The position numbers and the translations under genes were made by a program. Shown here piece by piece: positions 5,978-7,381 of a stretch of DNA of 7,381 nucleotides. The stretch covers positions 1-7,381 of the forward strand of contig JBFHKO010000130.1 of assembly GCA_041595355.1 (NCBI GenBank), in the 5' to 3' direction. Under the pieces are notes generated by a model that worked only from the letters and a program-made list of their open reading frames with translations, had not been told where the DNA came from and searched no databases. The stretch's first letter is position 1. Each line of letters starts with the position of its first letter. The stretch comes from JBFHKO01 sp041595355 (GTDB taxonomy: Bacteria; Pseudomonadota; Gammaproteobacteria; Enterobacterales; Aeromonadaceae).

Positions 5978-6181
5978 GCGATCCCCTTCTTACTGGATGA
6001 AGGATAGCCATCCCGCAGGCCAGCCTAGCCCAGGCTCCGGTTTTAGTTACCCGGCCCGGCAGGGGCTCAACCGAGTTTGAGTTTACAAACCCAAGAGAAG
6101 GACAAGGATGATGGTCCCCCCTGGGACAGAACATGAATGCAAAAAACAGTTGACCTGACTTTCAAACAAAAACCAAATCTT

Positions 6182-6193
6182 TCATGTTCATGA
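6182..6193. repeat. 12-bp palindrome TCATG-tt-CATGA
   Basis: A perfect palindrome with a 2-nt centre lies in an AT-rich stretch (6130-6215) about 290 bp upstream of the sensor start. It includes a tandem TTCATG repeat. It could be an operator for the sensor gene, but nothing identifies a cognate regulator. Confidence 0.35.
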
Positions 6194-6223
6194 TAAATAG
6201 CGACAGTTAAAAATCATCGCCGG

Positions 6224-6254
6224 CTTGCGGGGGATGAACTCTCACCCCGGCAAG
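6224..6254 (+). promoter_or_regulatory. Leader hairpin upstream of the sensor gene
   Basis: CTTGC (6224-6228) pairs with GCAAG (6250-6254). Past a G/G mismatch, GGGG (6230-6233) pairs with CCCC (6245-6248), around an 11-nt loop. CTCTC in that loop (6239-6243) could instead pair with GAGAG at 6256-6260, giving a competing fold. The sequence resembles dispersed GC-rich intergenic repeats seen in proteobacteria, an alternative to a specific riboregulator. Confidence 0.4.
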
Positions 6255-6360
6255 GGAGAGGGACTGCAGACGACGACAGCCAGAAACGAAGAGCGGCAGC
6301 TTGGTTGACGCCTTCAGTTTTGCGGGAATGCTCCGAGTGAACCACCTACAGAGAGATCAC

Positions 6361-6400
6361 ACCTAAGCCGCGGAGGAGCAGGCCGAGCCGGGGCATAGGT
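6361..6400 (+). promoter_or_regulatory. Imperfect hairpin followed by T-rich tail, terminator- or attenuator-like
   Basis: On the plus strand ACCTA, GCC and CGG (6361-6365, 6367-6369, 6371-6373) pair with CCG, GGC and TAGGT (6388-6390, 6392-6394, 6396-6400), with A/A and G/G mismatches between the blocks. The stem is followed by a T-rich stretch to about 6417. It ends some 84 nt before the sensor ATG, so it could end a short upstream RNA or attenuate the sensor transcript. The interrupted stem and mixed T-tract make it weaker than a textbook terminator. Confidence 0.35.
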
Positions 6401-6483
6401 TTCATTTGATTTTTGTTGGCTGCGCCCTTAGCCTTGGCTGAAAAAGAGTCGACTCGACGCCCCGCCATAGACAGGCTGCCGCC

Positions 6484-7381
6484 ATGCTGCAACGCACAAT
6501 GACCGAACTCTTCCCCCACGCCCGCCTCCGCTTGCTGACGGCACTGACGGCCGCCTTGTCACTGCTGGCGCTGCTGGACGAGGCCTTCGAGGCCCTGCGG
6601 TTCGGTAACATGCTGCCGGGTGGTGCCGATATGAGCGCCAACATCGCCCTCGGCCTGCTGCTCGCCAGCCTGGGGTTGCTGCTGCAAGCCGGATTTTCCA
6701 CCCCCCGCTGGCCCGAGCTCAGCCGGCTGCTGGCCATGATGATCATCAGCCTGGGGCTGGCGAGCCTCCGGCTGCAGTTGTTCGACTGGCCGACCCATGC
6801 CGGCGCGCCGCTGCTTCCGCTTCCCGAGTATTCGCCCCCCGGCGGCATCAGTGCCATGGCGAGCCTGAGGGCCTACCTGAACGGCTGGCCACTTGGCATC
6901 GACGGGCAGCCGTTCAAGGGCTCTGTCGAAACCTATTATGCCAGCCAGGGCCTGCTGACCCCCAGCACCGCCCTGGCCTTTGTCCTTCTCGGGCTGGCCC
7001 AGCTGACCCTGCCCCTGTCACGCTGGCACGCCCTGATCCGGCCACTGGCGGTGCTGGTGCTGCTACTCGGCTTCGTGCCGCTGGTCGGCTATCTCTGGCA
7101 TGCCGGCGAGCTTGCCAGCGACCAGTGGCACCCCCCCATGGCATTCGGCGCGGCGCTGAGCCTCGTATTGCTCGCCGCCGCCACCCTGATCGCCAGGGCC
7201 CGTATCGACTCACGGACGAAACCGGCGTCCCGGAGCACCGGCTTTCCGATCGAGAGCCTGTCACTGGCCGGTTTCCTGACGGCCTTCCTGCTCATCCTGA
7301 CCGGAGGCGGCAAGACCTACCGGTCGGTCGCAGACTTCATCAATGCGACCGACCGCATCGCCCATATCCAGCAGGCCCGCA
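6484..7381 (+). CDS. Membrane sensor protein, N-terminal part (multi-TM sensor region + CHASE3-like domain; 3' end outside window)
   Basis: The frame is open for 299 codons from the ATG at 6484-6486 to the window edge, after an in-frame TGA at 6439-6441. Hydrophobic helices lie near residues 15-32, 52-70, 81-100, 159-177, 184-205 and 218-237. TPSTALAFVLLGLAQL (159-174) and GYLW... followed by PPMAF (202-222) resemble the six-helix sensor region that precedes PAS, GGDEF or histidine-kinase modules in many proteobacterial proteins. A seventh helix (258-274) leads into GGKTYRSVADFINATDRIAH, which fits the start of an extracytoplasmic CHASE3 domain. The protein is therefore probably a sensor kinase or diguanylate cyclase, but no output domain is visible. 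The RBS is weak (AGACAGG, 6469-6475); a second ATG lies at 6499. The gene is divergent from srlA and I see nothing tying it to sorbitol use. Confidence 0.7.
   Translation, partial: MLQRTMTELFPHARLRLLTALTAALSLLALLDEAFEALRFGNMLPGGADMSANIALGLLLASLGLLLQAGFSTPRWPELSRLLAMMIISLGLASLRLQLFDWPTHAGAPLLPLPEYSPPGGISAMASLRAYLNGWPLGIDGQPFKGSVETYYASQGLLTPSTALAFVLLGLAQLTLPLSRWHALIRPLAVLVLLLGFVPLVGYLWHAGELASDQWHPPMAFGAALSLVLLAAATLIARARIDSRTKPASRSTGFPIESLSLAGFLTAFLLILTGGGKTYRSVADFINATDRIAHIQQAR

Larger units (their letters stand above)
5721..6483. other. Gene-free, hairpin-rich intergenic region
   Basis: I find no supportable protein gene in this stretch. Open frames crossing it (for example minus-strand 5440-5865 and 5949-6134) lack ribosome-binding sites and recognisable domains. 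It holds instead a succession of short perfect inverted repeats: 5774-5793, 5816-5830, 5947-5963, 5963-5977, 5985-6003 (CCTTC/GAAGG), 6022-6036 (AGCCT/AGGCT), 6114-6127 (GTCCC/GGGAC), 6224-6254 and 6361-6400. It also holds a near-exact 12-bp direct repeat and an AT-rich belt at 5930-5962. It must contain the control sequences of the divergent sensor gene. An unrecognised small RNA or structured leader is possible; I matched it to no known RNA family. Confidence 0.6.

Noticed and set aside
5985..6110. CsrB/RsmY-like CsrA-sponge RNA
   Set aside because: Only a few GGA motifs occur, they are not regularly placed in hairpin loops, and no clear terminator follows; kept only as a remark under the hairpin cluster.
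5949..6134. Minus-strand 61-codon open frame in the hairpin-rich region
   Set aside because: No ribosome-binding site precedes its ATG and the Arg/Pro/Gly-rich translation resembles nothing I know; the DNA is better described by its inverted repeats.
6137..6193. 18-codon plus-strand frame starting MQKTVDL
   Set aside because: Too short to judge, with only a loose GGGACAG upstream; no sign that it is a leader peptide for the distant sensor gene.
6340..6400. Glycine-type or other known riboswitch in the sensor leader
   Set aside because: GAGAG followed by ACACC and GGAGGAGCA recalls a glycine aptamer, but the core motifs and tandem arrangement are missing, and the downstream gene is not a glycine-cleavage gene.
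6416..6432. Sigma-54 promoter upstream of the sensor
   Set aside because: The GG and GC dinucleotides are 11 rather than 10 nt apart and the flanking consensus is poor.
6402..7313. Minus-strand frames opposite the sensor (6402-6857, 6559-6798, 6914-7264, 7089-7313)
   Set aside because: The plus-strand frame gives a coherent multi-helix protein through the whole segment, while these give Ser/Arg/Gln-rich shadow sequences.

Overview
The window is high-GC DNA, apart from a few AT-rich regulatory patches. It looks gammaproteobacterial, possibly an Aeromonas-like relative, but that placement is an inference from protein resemblance and base composition. Most of it is a complete D-glucitol (sorbitol) PTS utilisation operon on the minus strand, in the order known from Escherichia coli: srlA-srlE-srlB-srlD-gutM(srlM)-srlR-gutQ(srlQ), reading from about 5518 down to 412. 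All seven products are recognisable end to end and look intact.

Layout: 1-354 (+) is the C-terminal end of a TonB-type energy transducer that enters from outside the window and converges on gutQ. 412-5518 (-) is the operon. 5519-6483 is a gene-free stretch of about 965 bp between the divergent srlA and sensor genes. It holds the AT-rich srl control region on its srlA side and an unusually hairpin-rich stretch on the sensor side. 6484-7381 (+) is the N-terminal membrane part of a large sensor protein (about six hydrophobic helices, then a helix and the start of a CHASE3-like domain). It leaves the window before any output domain is seen.

How the operon works: SrlA and SrlE form the membrane permease with the IIB domain, and SrlB is the cytoplasmic IIA phosphocarrier. 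Together they import and phosphorylate glucitol. SrlD oxidises glucitol 6-phosphate to fructose 6-phosphate. SrlR (DeoR family) is the expected repressor and GutM the expected activator. GutQ is an arabinose-5-phosphate isomerase paralogue carried at the operon end.

The most useful observations beyond gene naming are these. (a) An 18-bp element matches at 16 of 18 positions between the srlA upstream region (5646-5663) and the gutM-srlR gap (2235-2252); it is a good candidate SrlR operator. (b) A strong 14-bp intercistronic hairpin lies between srlB and srlD. (c) A G8 tract lies inside srlB, and an A7 slippery heptamer lies at the IIB/membrane-domain boundary of srlE. (d) A dense series of small perfect hairpins lies in the 5770-6400 gene-free region and could be an uncharacterised RNA or leader. 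No mobile element, CRISPR array, rRNA or tRNA was seen, and I found no clear evidence of a wholly new multigene system.
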